Assembly (NCBI GenBank): GCA_034440455.1
Contig: JAWXCB010000088.1
Location: 1-32,729 of the forward strand
Direction: 5' to 3'
Length of the DNA: 32,729 nt
Source: JAWXCB01 sp034440455
Lineage (GTDB): Bacteria > Bacteroidota > Bacteroidia > Chitinophagales > CAIOSU01
Position 1 is the stretch's first letter; each line of letters begins with the position of its first letter. The position numbers were made by a program, and so were the translations under genes. Shown here in pieces: positions 23,737 through 32,673 of the stretch. Under the pieces are notes generated by a model. The model was not told the origin of the DNA. It did no database searches and was given only the letters and a program-made list of their open reading frames with translations.

Positions 23737-23883
23737 TAGAGCCAAAGACAGCTTCTGAAACAAACGAGGTTGGAATACAGGAGGATAAAATCAGGAACAC
23801 ATTTTTAATACTGACGGCATCAATAAATTTGATGGACAAACAATTCCCGCCTTTTCCTTTAGTCAATTCAGAATGAAAATTGA

Positions 23884-24471
23884 ATGACCAAGCAAGAAAC
23901 TGAACCGGCAACATTTTACCCGGAAAGCAGGCAGGCGTGGAGACAATGGCTGCAAAAGCATCATCGCTCCCTGCAATCTGTCTGGCTCATTTGCTACAAG
24001 ATGAAATCGGGCATACCAACACTCACGTGGAGTGATGCAGTTGATGAGGCGTTATGCTTCGGCTGGATAGACAGCACGCTGAAATCGCTTGACGCTGAAA
24101 AATTCATGCAGTTTTTCAGCAAGCGAAAACCAAAGAGCGCCTGGTCGAAAATCAATAAAGAAAAAATCCAACGCTAAACTGACCAAGGACTGATGACTCC
24201 GGCAGGCTTGGAATGTATTGAAACTGCAAAGCAAAATGGCTCGTGGTCAATTTCAGATGCCGTAGAAACATTAACAATACCCAAAGACTTAGAAAAAAAA
24301 TTTAAAACTCAGCCGGGTTCAAAGAAATTCTTTCTGAGCTTAAGCAAATCGGGAAGAAAAGCTATTCTTCATTGGTTGGCGCTTGCCAAGCGACCGGAAA
24401 CACGACAAAAGCGCATCAGCGAAATAGCAAGGCTTGCAAGTCAGCAACTGAAACCCAAACAATTCAGATAG
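23884..24471 (+). pseudogene. YdeI/OmdA-family protein split by an in-frame TAA
   Basis: Part 1 (97 residues) reads ETEPATFYPESRQAWRQWLQ, VWLICYKMKSGIPTLTWSDA, VDEALCFGWIDSTLKSLDAE, KRKPKSAWSKINKEKIQR, then TAA at 24175-24177. Without a frame change it continues TDQGLMTPAGLECIETAK and SKKFFLSLSKSGRKAILHWL, ALAKRPETRQKRISEIARL to 24471. This is the full YdeI/OmdA family order (DEALCFGWID and SAWSKINKEK in the first half, FF..L....R..ILHW in the second). The stop sits where a Leu is expected (TTA to TAA). Family members are linked to bacteriocin resistance; function here is lost unless the two halves reassociate from the ATG at 24193. Confidence 0.82.
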
Positions 24472-24528
24472 AGTGTTGGGGGGGGTGTATTGGGTGTTGG
24501 GAAAATGGTAATTCCTAATTCAGAATTC

Positions 24529-25968
24529 TTAATTCTTGATTTTCACTTCGCCCTTTTTGGTGGTGGCGCTATGCAGAGCGGCATCCGAATAGAGATAGTC
24601 AGCAATGGCAATAGCGGCTTCACGCCCATCCAACGCGGCATTCACCACGAGGTCGGCACCGCGCACGGCATCGCCCCCGGCATATACGCCTGCGCGGGTG
24701 GTCTGCATCTTTTCATCGGTGATGATGCCGCCCATGCGGTTGGTGCGGATGCCGTTTTCATTGAGAAATTTCAATTGCTCGATATTGAAGCCGAGCGCGA
24801 GAATTACGATTTCGCCATCAATGCTGTGTTCGCTGTCGGGTAATTCTTCAAACGATGCCCTACCCGATTCTTTATCTTCCTTGAGCGCGGTGTTTACGAA
24901 GTTCATGCCCATGACTTGGCCGCGCGCATTCGCGATAAAGTTTTTAGGCGCAGTGTTAAAAATGAATTCTACGCCTTCTTCCTTTGCGGCTTTTACCTCT
25001 TTGCGGCTGCCGGGCATGTTTTCTTCATCGCGCCTGTAGATGCACTTCACGCTATTGGCGCCCTCGCGCATGGAGGTGCGTACGCAATCCATCGCGGTGT
25101 CCCCTCCGCCAATTACGATGACATCTTTATCGGATACATCATACTTTGCGTCATACTTTTTGCCGAGCAGCTTCTTCTGAATGTTGGTGAGGAAAGGCAC
25201 AGCCATATAGATATTGGATGTGTTATAGTTTTCGTAAGAAAGGAGTTTGCCTTCCGTTGCGCCAAAGCCGAGAAATACTGCATCATGGGCGTTGCAGATT
25301 TCATCGAAGGAAATATCTTTTCCGATTTCGGTGTTCATGCGCAGTTCCATGCCTGCTTCGAGTAGATATTGCACTCTGCGGGTAACAGTTTCTTTCTCAA
25401 GCTTAAACCCGGGAATGCCATAAATCAGCAACCCGCCTGGCTCATCAGCGCGGTCGAACACTACGGGCTTTATCCCAGCGCGAAGCAAAAACGTGGCACA
25501 CGCCAGCCCCGCAGGACCGGAGCCGATGATGGCTACTTTCTTATCGGAGAGTGTTGAAGCGAACGTGGGCTTCAGTCCATTGCTGAATCCTGTTTCACTA
25601 ATAAAGATTTCAATCGCGCCAATCGTGACTGCGCCATGCCCGTCATTCAATATACATGCGCCTTCACACAATCTATCATGCGGGCAAATGCGCCCGAGAA
25701 TTTCGGGAAAGGGAGATGTTTCATTGGAGATTTCAAAGGCGAGCTTTAAATCTTTGTTGGCGATGTATTTCAACCATTGCGGAATGTCGTTGTTGAGCGG
25801 GCATCCTGTGGCGGAGCAATAAGGTATGCCGCACTGAATGCAACGGCTCGCCTGCGTTTCACCGATTTGCGGCTCATAGATTTCATAAATCTCTTTGAAA
25901 TTCTGCACACGCTCCTGCGAAAGCTTCACTTCCGGGTCAATGCGTTCTATTTTGGTGTATTCGTACAT
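24529..25968 (-). CDS. gltD: Glutamate synthase small subunit
   Basis: 479 residues. The N-terminal iron-sulfur region has C43-x2-C46-x4-C51-x4-C56 and C95, C101, C105. An FAD-binding GSGPAG follows at ~149-154 and an NADPH-binding GGGDTAMDC in the middle. The C-terminal AGGDAVRGADLVVNAALDGR is the usual FAD-closing motif. GltD takes electrons from NAD(P)H and passes them through FAD and Fe-S clusters to GltB, which makes two glutamates from glutamine and 2-oxoglutarate. It lies 82 bp downstream of gltB on the same strand, so the two form the standard operon. Length and all motifs are normal. Confidence 0.96.
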   Translation of the reverse strand: MYEYTKIERIDPEVKLSQERVQNFKEIYEIYEPQIGETQASRCIQCGIPYCSATGCPLNNDIPQWLKYIANKDLKLAFEISNETSPFPEILGRICPHDRLCEGACILNDGHGAVTIGAIEIFISETGFSNGLKPTFASTLSDKKVAIIGSGPAGLACATFLLRAGIKPVVFDRADEPGGLLIYGIPGFKLEKETVTRRVQYLLEAGMELRMNTEIGKDISFDEICNAHDAVFLGFGATEGKLLSYENYNTSNIYMAVPFLTNIQKKLLGKKYDAKYDVSDKDVIVIGGGDTAMDCVRTSMREGANSVKCIYRRDEENMPGSRKEVKAAKEEGVEFIFNTAPKNFIANARGQVMGMNFVNTALKEDKESGRASFEELPDSEHSIDGEIVILALGFNIEQLKFLNENGIRTNRMGGIITDEKMQTTRAGVYAGGDAVRGADLVVNAALDGREAAIAIADYLYSDAALHSATTKKGEVKIKN

Positions 25969-26050
25969 GATGTTTAGTCCTCAGTCAACAGTTGAAGAAT
26001 TTAGTTTGTATTTTATTGGCATATCAGCAAATCGGCACATCGTCAAATTA

Positions 26051-29000
26051 TTAGTTTCCTTCAAAGGGATTCAATGGTGATTTCATATCCTTCGGTGTTA
26101 CGAGCCAGAAAAATCTTAACTCACCGAGAAAATTATCCAGCACAGCTTTCGCCCGCGGGCTTTGTGTTCTGTTGTAATAGCTCCGCAAAATGCGCTTGAG
26201 ATAGTTGCGCGCTTCTTCACCTTCATCGGTATCAATTCTATCCAACTTTACCAACTCCATATTGATTTTGTCAAAGAAGGTCATGTTCTTGTCATAGACG
26301 AAAGCCGCACCGCCTGTCATTCCTGCACCGAAGTTGATTCCTGTTTCGCCAAGCACAACAACGGTTCCGCCTGTCATGTATTCGCAGGGGTGGTCGCCCG
26401 TGCCTTCCACAACAGCGAGCGCGCCTGAGTTGCGCACGGCAAAGCGCTCCCCTACTGTTCCGGCAATAAAAAGTTTTCCTCCCGTGGCGCCATAAAGGCA
26501 AGTATTACCTGCGATGCTTCTTGTCTTTTGAATATTTTCGGGCACAACCACGATACGACCGCCATGCATTCCCTTTCCGACATAATCATTTGCATTGCCG
26601 GTGAGGTGAATGAAAATTCCCGGGGCGAGAAACGCACCGAGCGATTGTCCGGCTGTGCCTTTTAAATTGATGTTGATGCTGTCTTTCGGCAAACCTGTGT
26701 TGCCATATTTTTCTGCAATCATTCCACTTATGTAAGTGCCAAACGTGCGATGCGTGTTGTTGATTTTGTGATTGACCGTGACCGGCTGAGCAGGATTTTC
26801 AATGACGTGCTGCACTTCTTCCACAATTTTCTTTTCCAACACGTTTCTCTCGGGTGGCTTGCGCTTCAGCAAGCCGTTATTCTCATCCGCAATCTTTGTA
26901 AGCACAAAAGAGAAGTCAAACTTTTTCGCTTTTTCATTGTCAATCACCTGAAGCAAATCCGTTCTTCCGATAATGCCGTTGAGCGAACGATAGCCCAGTT
27001 TCGATAAAATCTCGCGCACTTCCTGCGCCACATTTTGCAAGTAACTAATCACTGCTTCCACGTTGCCTGTATAATATTCGCGCAATTTTTCATCCTGTGT
27101 TGCAATGCCGACACTGCATTTATTCAAATGACAAACACGCAGGATTTTGCAACCGATAGTATTCAGCAACACCGTTCCAAACCCATAAGAATCCGCACCG
27201 AGGATAGCCGCTTTCACCACATCCATCCCTGTTTTTAAACCGCCATCGGTTTGCACTTCCACGCCATCGCGCAGGCGATTTACCTTCAGCGCATTGTGCG
27301 CTTCCGACAAACCAAGCTCCCACGGATTGCCCGCAAACTTGATAGATGAAAGCTGTGCTGCGCCTGTGCCGCCATCATAGCCGGAAATCACAATTTTATC
27401 TGCATAAGCTTTTGCAACGCCAACCGCGATTGTTCCTACTCCTGCCGTGCTCACTAACTTCACGCTGATTTTTGCATTGGGATTGATTTGCTTCAAATCA
27501 TAAATCAACTGCGCTAAATCTTCAATGGAATAGATATCATGATGCGGTGGCGGAGAAATCAACGCAATGCCGGGAATGGTGTACCGCAACGAAGCAATCA
27601 GCGGAGAAACTTTAGAACCGGGCAACTGACCACCCTCACCGGGCTTTGCACCTTGCGCAAGTTTGATTTGCAGTTCGTCTGCATTGCGTAAATATTCAGG
27701 CGTAACGCCAAACCTGCCAGACGCAACCTGCTTGATTCGGCTGTTCTTAATCGTGCCGTAACGCTTCCTGTCTTCACCGCCTTCACCGCTGTTTGACATG
27801 CCGCCAATACGGTTCATCGCTTCGGCAACCGCTTCATGTGCTTCGGGAGAGATAGAACCCAAACTCATCGCAGCGGAATTGAAGCGACAAGTAATTTTTT
27901 CAATCGGCTCTACTTCACTTAGCGGAACAGGCTTGCGGTCGGAATCGAGCGTAAAGAAATCGCGAATCATATATTGCCCGCGATTATTGATGCGCTTGCT
28001 TACAATCTGGTAATCATTTTCAAGACGCGAGGCAGCAAATTTTCTAATCGAAATGGAAACATCAGGTGAATAATCATGATACTCGCCCTTCGCCATGAAT
28101 TTATAATAGCTGCCAACTTCCAGTGCATATTGTTTCTGCAAATGCTTTTTCCCAAAGGCGGTTTCGTGACAGGCGTAGATCTTTTGTTCAATGTCTTCGT
28201 AAGTCAAGCCGGGAAGAAAACCGATTGCGCCTGCAAAACATTCACTCGTGATTTCGCGGCTTAATCCGATAATATCAAACATGCTGCTGTGCTGGTAGCT
28301 GTCCACAGCGCAGATGCCAATCTTCGACATAATTTTGAGCAAGCCGGAATTGAGCGCTTTGTTAATATTTTTCAACGCCATCTTTTTGCGCTTGCTCAAC
28401 GCGCCATTCAACTGCGCTGCTTTACGGTCAACAAATTGCAGCGCGGTTGCATACAGTAAATAAGGATAAACCGCAGCAGCGCCAAACGCAATCATCACCG
28501 CGCAAGAATGTGAATCATATACCTCACCGGAGATTACAATGAAAGAAGCCTTACTGCGGATTTTCTTTTTGAGCAAAAAAGAATTCAAATAACCCATCAC
28601 CATCGGCATTGGGATGAGCGAGTTTTCTTCCGAAAGATTTCTGTCATCAAGAATTACCAAACGTATGCCTTCATTTGTAATCGCATCTGCTATCGCTTCG
28701 CCTAATTCGTGGAGCGACTTTCTTAAATCAGTTTTAAATGTTGTGTAAAAAATCTTGTGCTTGTAGTTCGCGTTGTTTGTCCCAAAAGAAAGAATCACAT
28801 CCAGCTTTTCTTTGGAAAGAATCGGGCTGTTCAGTTTGATGCCCGCTGCATTTTCGGGAAGCTCTTTTAAAATATTTCCGCGCGCGCCAATCGTAACACT
28901 GGTGGACATAATCAGCTTCTCGCGAATCGGGTCAATGGGAGGATTTGTTACCTGCGCAAATTTCTGACGGAAGAAATCGGTGAAGTTGCGCTGGATGTTG

Positions 29001-30472
29001 CTGAAGCAAGCCATCGGGGTATCATCACCCATTGAGCCTGTTTCTTCTTTACCCTCGTTGCCCATCGGCTGAATGATAGACTCAACCACTTCATTTGTAT
29101 AGTTGTGATAGCGCTGCAACTCAACCAGATTCTTATACACGTAGTCGGAATGCTCCACATAGTTTTCTTCTACGTGTTCAATGATGTGCGCCTGATACTC
29201 GTTCAGCCATTTTTCATACGGCTGCGATTCCTTCAGGAAGTTACGCACTTCATCATTCTTCAAAATCTTCCCGTGCCGCGTATCCACCGCGATGATTTCA
29301 CCGCTGTTCAGCTTTCCTTGCTCTTCAATTAATTCTTCGGGAATATCCAACACGCCCAATTCGCTCGCAATAAAAAAGCGGTCATCTTTAGTGATAATAT
29401 ATTTCGCGGGACGCAACCCGTTTCTGTCCATCACGCAGGCGAGATACCGACCATCCGTAAAATTCACGGCTGCCGGACCATCCCATGCTTCGCTGTTGGT
29501 AGAAGCATATTCATAAAAAGCGCGAATCGCTGAATCCACTTTGGGCAAGTTCTGCCACGGAGGAGGAAACATCGAACGCACCGCTTTAAAAAAATCTTTG
29601 CCGCTTTCAATTAAATATTCAAACACATTGTCCGCGCTGCCGCTGTCACTCGTGCCTGTCTGTAGAATCGGAACCACTTTCTGCATCTCCTCTTTTGTGA
29701 AAACAGGACTGTCGGCATCTTCGGTATAAACACGCGCATTATAGCGATTCGCCTCAATGGAATTGATTTCGCCATTATGCGCAAGCGTGCGGAACGGCTG
29801 CGCCAACGCCCACTTGGGAAGCGTATTTGTAGAAAAGCGCTGGTGAATCATCGCGAATCCTGTCGCAAACAACGGATGATTGAGGTCTTGATAAAAATCC
29901 GCAACCTTGTTGGACATGATGAGTCCTTTGTACACAATCACTTTATCAGAAAAAGACGCGATATAAAAACCGCTTTCGGCTCCAATTGTATTTTCGATTT
30001 GCTTCCTTGCCAGATAGAGGAATGACGAAAAGCGCGTGTGCGTCATCAGCGAGGCGGGAACAACAAACGCCTGCGTGATTTCCGGCATCGAAACGAAAGC
30101 TTGTACGCCCAGCACTTTCGTGTTCACCGGAACGGGGCGATAAAACAGCACCTTCAAATCGTTATCCGCACAGATGTCAGTGAAGATTTGCTTTTGACTT
30201 TCATGCGTGAAGAAAATCATCGCTACCGCAAATCGGGTGTTTAGCTCATGTCCATTTGCCTTTGCGACATCACGCATGAACGCATCCGGCATGGAGAACA
30301 GAAATCCGCTTCCATCAGCGCTTTTCCCATCGGCAGCTACCGCTCCTCGATGCGTAAGACGGCTCAACGCTGTGATGGCATCATCTGTTATTTTGCGTGA
30401 AGGTTCGTTGCGGATATTCGCAATCATCCCGGTACCGCAATTGTCTTTATCTAAATAGAATAACTCTTGCAT
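26051..30472 (-). CDS. gltB: Glutamate synthase large subunit
   Basis: 1473 residues. The N-terminal class-II amidotransferase domain has its catalytic Cys at position 12 (LDKDNCGTGMIA), expected to be exposed by removal of a short propeptide, and LTHRGAVAADGKSADGSGF. A central linking domain follows. The FMN/2-oxoglutarate domain shows GEGGEDRKRYG, KLAQGAKPGEGGQLPGSKV and SGYDGGTGAA; the 3Fe-4S ligands lie at ~1103-1121 (GCKILRVCHLNKCSVGIATQ). The C-terminal beta-helix has the repeated G.GM.GG pattern (VGKGMHGGRIVV, GAGMTGGAAFVYD). The cytosolic enzyme makes glutamate, with ammonia tunnelled from the N-terminal domain. The long frame has no interruption, a useful control for the broken small genes nearby. 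Confidence 0.97.
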   Translation of the reverse strand: MQELFYLDKDNCGTGMIANIRNEPSRKITDDAITALSRLTHRGAVAADGKSADGSGFLFSMPDAFMRDVAKANGHELNTRFAVAMIFFTHESQKQIFTDICADNDLKVLFYRPVPVNTKVLGVQAFVSMPEITQAFVVPASLMTHTRFSSFLYLARKQIENTIGAESGFYIASFSDKVIVYKGLIMSNKVADFYQDLNHPLFATGFAMIHQRFSTNTLPKWALAQPFRTLAHNGEINSIEANRYNARVYTEDADSPVFTKEEMQKVVPILQTGTSDSGSADNVFEYLIESGKDFFKAVRSMFPPPWQNLPKVDSAIRAFYEYASTNSEAWDGPAAVNFTDGRYLACVMDRNGLRPAKYIITKDDRFFIASELGVLDIPEELIEEQGKLNSGEIIAVDTRHGKILKNDEVRNFLKESQPYEKWLNEYQAHIIEHVEENYVEHSDYVYKNLVELQRYHNYTNEVVESIIQPMGNEGKEETGSMGDDTPMACFSNIQRNFTDFFRQKFAQVTNPPIDPIREKLIMSTSVTIGARGNILKELPENAAGIKLNSPILSKEKLDVILSFGTNNANYKHKIFYTTFKTDLRKSLHELGEAIADAITNEGIRLVILDDRNLSEENSLIPMPMVMGYLNSFLLKKKIRSKASFIVISGEVYDSHSCAVMIAFGAAAVYPYLLYATALQFVDRKAAQLNGALSKRKKMALKNINKALNSGLLKIMSKIGICAVDSYQHSSMFDIIGLSREITSECFAGAIGFLPGLTYEDIEQKIYACHETAFGKKHLQKQYALEVGSYYKFMAKGEYHDYSPDVSISIRKFAASRLENDYQIVSKRINNRGQYMIRDFFTLDSDRKPVPLSEVEPIEKITCRFNSAAMSLGSISPEAHEAVAEAMNRIGGMSNSGEGGEDRKRYGTIKNSRIKQVASGRFGVTPEYLRNADELQIKLAQGAKPGEGGQLPGSKVSPLIASLRYTIPGIALISPPPHHDIYSIEDLAQLIYDLKQINPNAKISVKLVSTAGVGTIAVGVAKAYADKIVISGYDGGTGAAQLSSIKFAGNPWELGLSEAHNALKVNRLRDGVEVQTDGGLKTGMDVVKAAILGADSYGFGTVLLNTIGCKILRVCHLNKCSVGIATQDEKLREYYTGNVEAVISYLQNVAQEVREILSKLGYRSLNGIIGRTDLLQVIDNEKAKKFDFSFVLTKIADENNGLLKRKPPERNVLEKKIVEEVQHVIENPAQPVTVNHKINNTHRTFGTYISGMIAEKYGNTGLPKDSININLKGTAGQSLGAFLAPGIFIHLTGNANDYVGKGMHGGRIVVVPENIQKTRSIAGNTCLYGATGGKLFIAGTVGERFAVRNSGALAVVEGTGDHPCEYMTGGTVVVLGETGINFGAGMTGGAAFVYDKNMTFFDKINMELVKLDRIDTDEGEEARNYLKRILRSYYNRTQSPRAKAVLDNFLGELRFFWLVTPKDMKSPLNPFEGN

Positions 30473-30538
30473 TTTTTTTTAAAAATCACCATAAAAAACT
30501 CTGGGAAAACCCGCAGTTGAAATAGGGAGATGAAGATA

Positions 30539-30546
30539 CAAATTTA
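30539..30546 (-). promoter_or_regulatory. -7 promoter box of the gltBD operon
   Basis: Minus-strand TAAATTTG is an exact TAnnTTTG about 66 nt before the gltB ATG, which predicts a leader of roughly 60 nt. No convincing -33 box was found. Confidence 0.4.
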
Positions 30547-30627
30547 GAGGTTGCATTAATTAGATTTCATGCGATGATTATTTTAGTAACCAACAAGACA
30601 TTAATTTTCGTTTCAAGAACAAAAATC

Positions 30628-30917
30628 ATGACTACAGACCAAATCCTTTTACCCTCCGCTCCAACAAGCCCTACATGGAGCAGCACTTTGGCGTAAAGTC
30701 ATTAGCACTATTCGGGTCAGTGGCAACAGGAGCCGCCTCAGATGACAGCGATATAGATATTCTTGTTGAGTTGAAAGCCCCTGAATATGATTGATGGGCG
30801 GGATTGTTGGAATATTTGCAAGATAAGTTGGGAAGAAAGGTGGACTTGATTACAAAAGGAACACACCTGTCTGAAAGGTTTCTGAAAAGAGTTAACAAGG
30901 AAGTGATTTATGTCTGA
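30628..30917 (+). pseudogene. MNT nucleotidyltransferase antitoxin, frameshifted and with in-frame TGA
   Basis: ATG 30628 opens MTTDQILL, then the frame is lost. One base short, the frame continues from 30654 as LRSNKPYMEQHFGVKSLALF, GSVATGAASDDSDIDILVEL, KAPEYD, TGA (30792-30794), WAGLLEYLQDKLGRKVDLIT, KGTHLSERFLKRVNKEVIYV, stop 30915-30917. The GS-x-DxD nucleotidyltransferase signature (GS at 30714-30719, DxD at 30750-30758) is intact. In MNT/HEPN pairs this protein adds AMP to the HEPN toxin near its active site and so inactivates it. Here the gene cannot yield a full protein. It overlaps the HEPN ATG (30910) by 8 bp. Confidence 0.85.
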
Positions 30918-31296
30918 ACCAAACGACCTGATTCCCGACATACTGCACAACATTAATGACTCAATCAAACTTGTTGAGCAAAGAATTTCCAAGATTTCTT
31001 CGGCTGTAGATTTCATGAAAGAACCTGAAGGGGTTAAACTGCTGGACTCCATCTCCATGCGCCTTCAGTTTATCGGAGAATCAGTGAGAAAAATCGAGAA
31101 GACTGACCAAAGTTTTCTCTTGAGGTATCCAGAAATTGAATGGAACAAGATTATCAACATCCGCAATTTCATTTCGCACCATTATTAAATGCTCAACCAT
31201 GAAATTGTTTATGACATCGGAAGAGAGAAGATTCCGCAATTGAAGAAAGTTGTTGAGAAAATGATACGCGAGAATGATTCTTTTCCAGCCGCATAG
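30910..31296 (+). pseudogene. HEPN (DUF86) RNase toxin truncated by in-frame TAA
   Basis: ATG 30910. The helical HEPN fold is readable: PDILHNINDSIKLVEQRISK, VKLLDSISMRLQFIGESVRK and the catalytic R-x4-H-x-Y as R85, H90 and Y92 (RNFISHHY). TAA follows at once (31186-31188), and the same frame continues MLNHEIVYDIGREKIPQLKK, VVEKMIREND to TAG 31294-31296, the normal C-terminal helix. The stop is most simply explained as GAA to TAA. The truncated 92-residue product keeps the RNase motif but not the last helix. HEPN toxins cleave tRNA or mRNA; loss of both partners fits a dying module. Confidence 0.85.
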
Positions 31297-31410
31297 GGGT
31301 AAATCCCACATAAGTTGTCTCTCTGTAAGCAATTGGCTTTTTCTTCCTTAAAATTTCAATCTCGCTAAGAATGGAGTTGCAGGAAGGACAGTTGGTTGCC
31401 GCTTTTCGGC

Positions 31411-31566
31411 AGGCTCGTATCCACGCTGTTTGAAGGAAGCACCAGCAAGAATGAATCTTACCAGAGAACATTCAAAGCGGGCGACCTTCCCGATGCCATG
31501 TATTTCTACCGCCTCATCACCGAGTCGGTCGCGATACACAACAGAAAACTGTTGCTCTTCCGTTAA
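31411..31566 (+). pseudogene. Orphan T9SS C-terminal sorting domain
   Basis: 51 codons, RLVSTLFEGSTSKNESYQRT, FKAGDLPDAMYFYRLITES, ..., NRKLLLFR, stop at 31564-31566. They align in pattern with the last residues of the 868-5250 protein (LLGVLYEGEVKANEFQKFTF ... LPNGMLIYRLQTDDAAYYGK). No signal peptide, start codon or body precedes it; the upstream sequence does not continue the domain. It is the tail of a lost secreted protein. Confidence 0.7.
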
Positions 31567-31592
31567 GATTTAGGTTTTTAAGGTGAATGATG

Positions 31593-31631
31593 AACCCCGA
31601 AAGCAGCTCTGCTTTTGGGGGGTTTCTTTTT
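31593..31631 (+). terminator. Rho-independent terminator
   Basis: AACCCC-GAAAGCAG, a 2-nt loop, CTGCTTTT-GGGG, then TTTCTTTTT. The stem is about 12 bp with one G-T pair and is followed by a T-rich tract. It lies 27 bp after the orphan T9SS tail and presumably served that lost gene. Confidence 0.75.
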
Positions 31632-31840
31632 GCGCGTACTTACCTCCTTTCTTTTGTGGCTCTGTTTAGAAGCGCAGATGGCAGGAGGGGAGTGGTGTCT
31701 ATGTTCAATATCGCTCCTACGGAGCTACTGTCACTATTTATTTCGTTTACTATTACTATTGAACTCCTGCAGAGTTAGAAATCCCGTTATGCTGAGGGAG
31801 GCTTTGTCCCGCGTTGCAGGAAAGAATCCCAAACTTTCAT
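31632..31840. other. Intergenic DNA with small hairpins
   Basis: No credible gene. GCTCC-TAC-GGAGC (about 31713-31725) and AACTC-CTGCA-GAGTT (about 31764-31778) are small hairpins of the sort found in palindromic interspersed elements. Confidence 0.4.
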
Positions 31841-32494
31841 TTACCGATTTGCAAGGCACGAGTCTCTAACAAATGTTTCGCTGTCGCTAAATCCGTCATT
31901 TTTTATAAATTCTTTAAACTGCTTTTTTGTCGCTGTAAAATTGTAAGGATGAACAGTGTCGGTTGGTGTTTCCGTTATTTCTTTAAGGTTGTCAATTTCA
32001 AGTTTTGTCGAGATATTGCTTATTTCAAGTTGTCCTTTTGCTAATTGAATTTTTTTGACTTCCCAACTTATCTTGTCATATCGAGTGTTTAGGAAATAAT
32101 AGCCTTTGAACTTTCTAACAACATTGTCATAGTCCATTTGAAACAAAGTGTCAATGTAATGAACGTGAGTTATTAAACTGTCACCGTCACGCTTAATTAC
32201 GATCCTTTCATTTGTCTTTATGTTAATAATGGTGTCGCCCGAAAGTCTTGAGGTGCTGTCAAGTTGGTTTGGATGAACCTTGTAGTCATAGTCGTAAATT
32301 CTTTGAATTAATTTGTCGCTAATTGAAAGCGTTGAATTGTCTGCAAGGCTTATATATTGACCTTGTAAACGATTGGGAAATTTAGATAAGTTGTCTGTGT
32401 CGGTCGGTTGTGGTTCATTAAAAGTCACAGTCGGTTCACAAGCAAATAAACTTGTCAAAATGATAAATGTCGATATTAATTTTAGTCGTTTCAT
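31841..32494 (-). CDS. Hypothetical lipoprotein
   Basis: 217 residues. The signal peptide MKRLKLISTFIILTSLFAC ends in a lipobox with Cys19, followed by EPTVTFNEPQP. The mature part is mostly beta-strand with many D and T residues (RLQGQYISLADNSTLSISDK, DTIINIKTNERIVIKRDGDS, HYIDTLFQMDYDNVVRKFKG, YYFLNTRYDKISWEVKKIQL). I do not recognise the family; membrane anchoring is the only safe prediction. The +2 region lacks the K(D/E)2 export motif of the lipocalin above. The DNA is AT-rich compared with gltBD. A long inverted repeat begins 44 bp upstream of the start, which is compatible with the gene being a mobile cassette. Confidence 0.7.
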   Translation of the reverse strand: MKRLKLISTFIILTSLFACEPTVTFNEPQPTDTDNLSKFPNRLQGQYISLADNSTLSISDKLIQRIYDYDYKVHPNQLDSTSRLSGDTIINIKTNERIVIKRDGDSLITHVHYIDTLFQMDYDNVVRKFKGYYFLNTRYDKISWEVKKIQLAKGQLEISNISTKLEIDNLKEITETPTDTVHPYNFTATKKQFKEFIKNDGFSDSETFVRDSCLANR

Positions 32495-32537
32495 TGTCTG
32501 TTGTGTCGTCTTTTTAGAATGCCCTATAACGTTTATT

Positions 32538-32643
32538 GATGCAAAGAAAGGCGGGAAAACGAGCGATTAACTTATCCAACCGATAAACTTTGCACGGGTG
32601 AAGAACTTCAATAAACAGCTATCACCCCGCTTTTATTTGCATC
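32538..32643. repeat. Large inverted repeat upstream of the lipoprotein gene
   Basis: GATGCAAAGAAAGGCGGG (32538-32555) pairs with CCCGCTTTTATTTGCATC (32626-32643) at 16 of 18 positions, with a 70-nt interior that also contains GGGTG...CACCC. Read on the minus strand, the structure ends in CGTTATAGGGC just before the gene. Size and position resemble an integron attC-type site or a palindromic mobile element, but the canonical RYYYAAC/GTTRRRY core is not clear. Confidence 0.55.
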
Positions 32644-32673
32644 ATTGTGGTGCGCCTTGAATGGTGAATATAG

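Noticed and set aside
23684..23914. A 76-codon minus-strand frame
   Set aside because: It is formed by repeat C copy 3 and unannotatable DNA; it has no family resemblance.
24605..25365. Several plus-strand frames of 117-149 codons
   Set aside because: They are antisense to gltD, whose motifs and length are unambiguous.
22569..31188. Alternative genetic code or selenocysteine/pyrrolysine recoding to explain the in-frame stops
   Set aside because: All three stop codons occur, at positions where different amino acids are expected, and the long housekeeping genes end normally and contain none.
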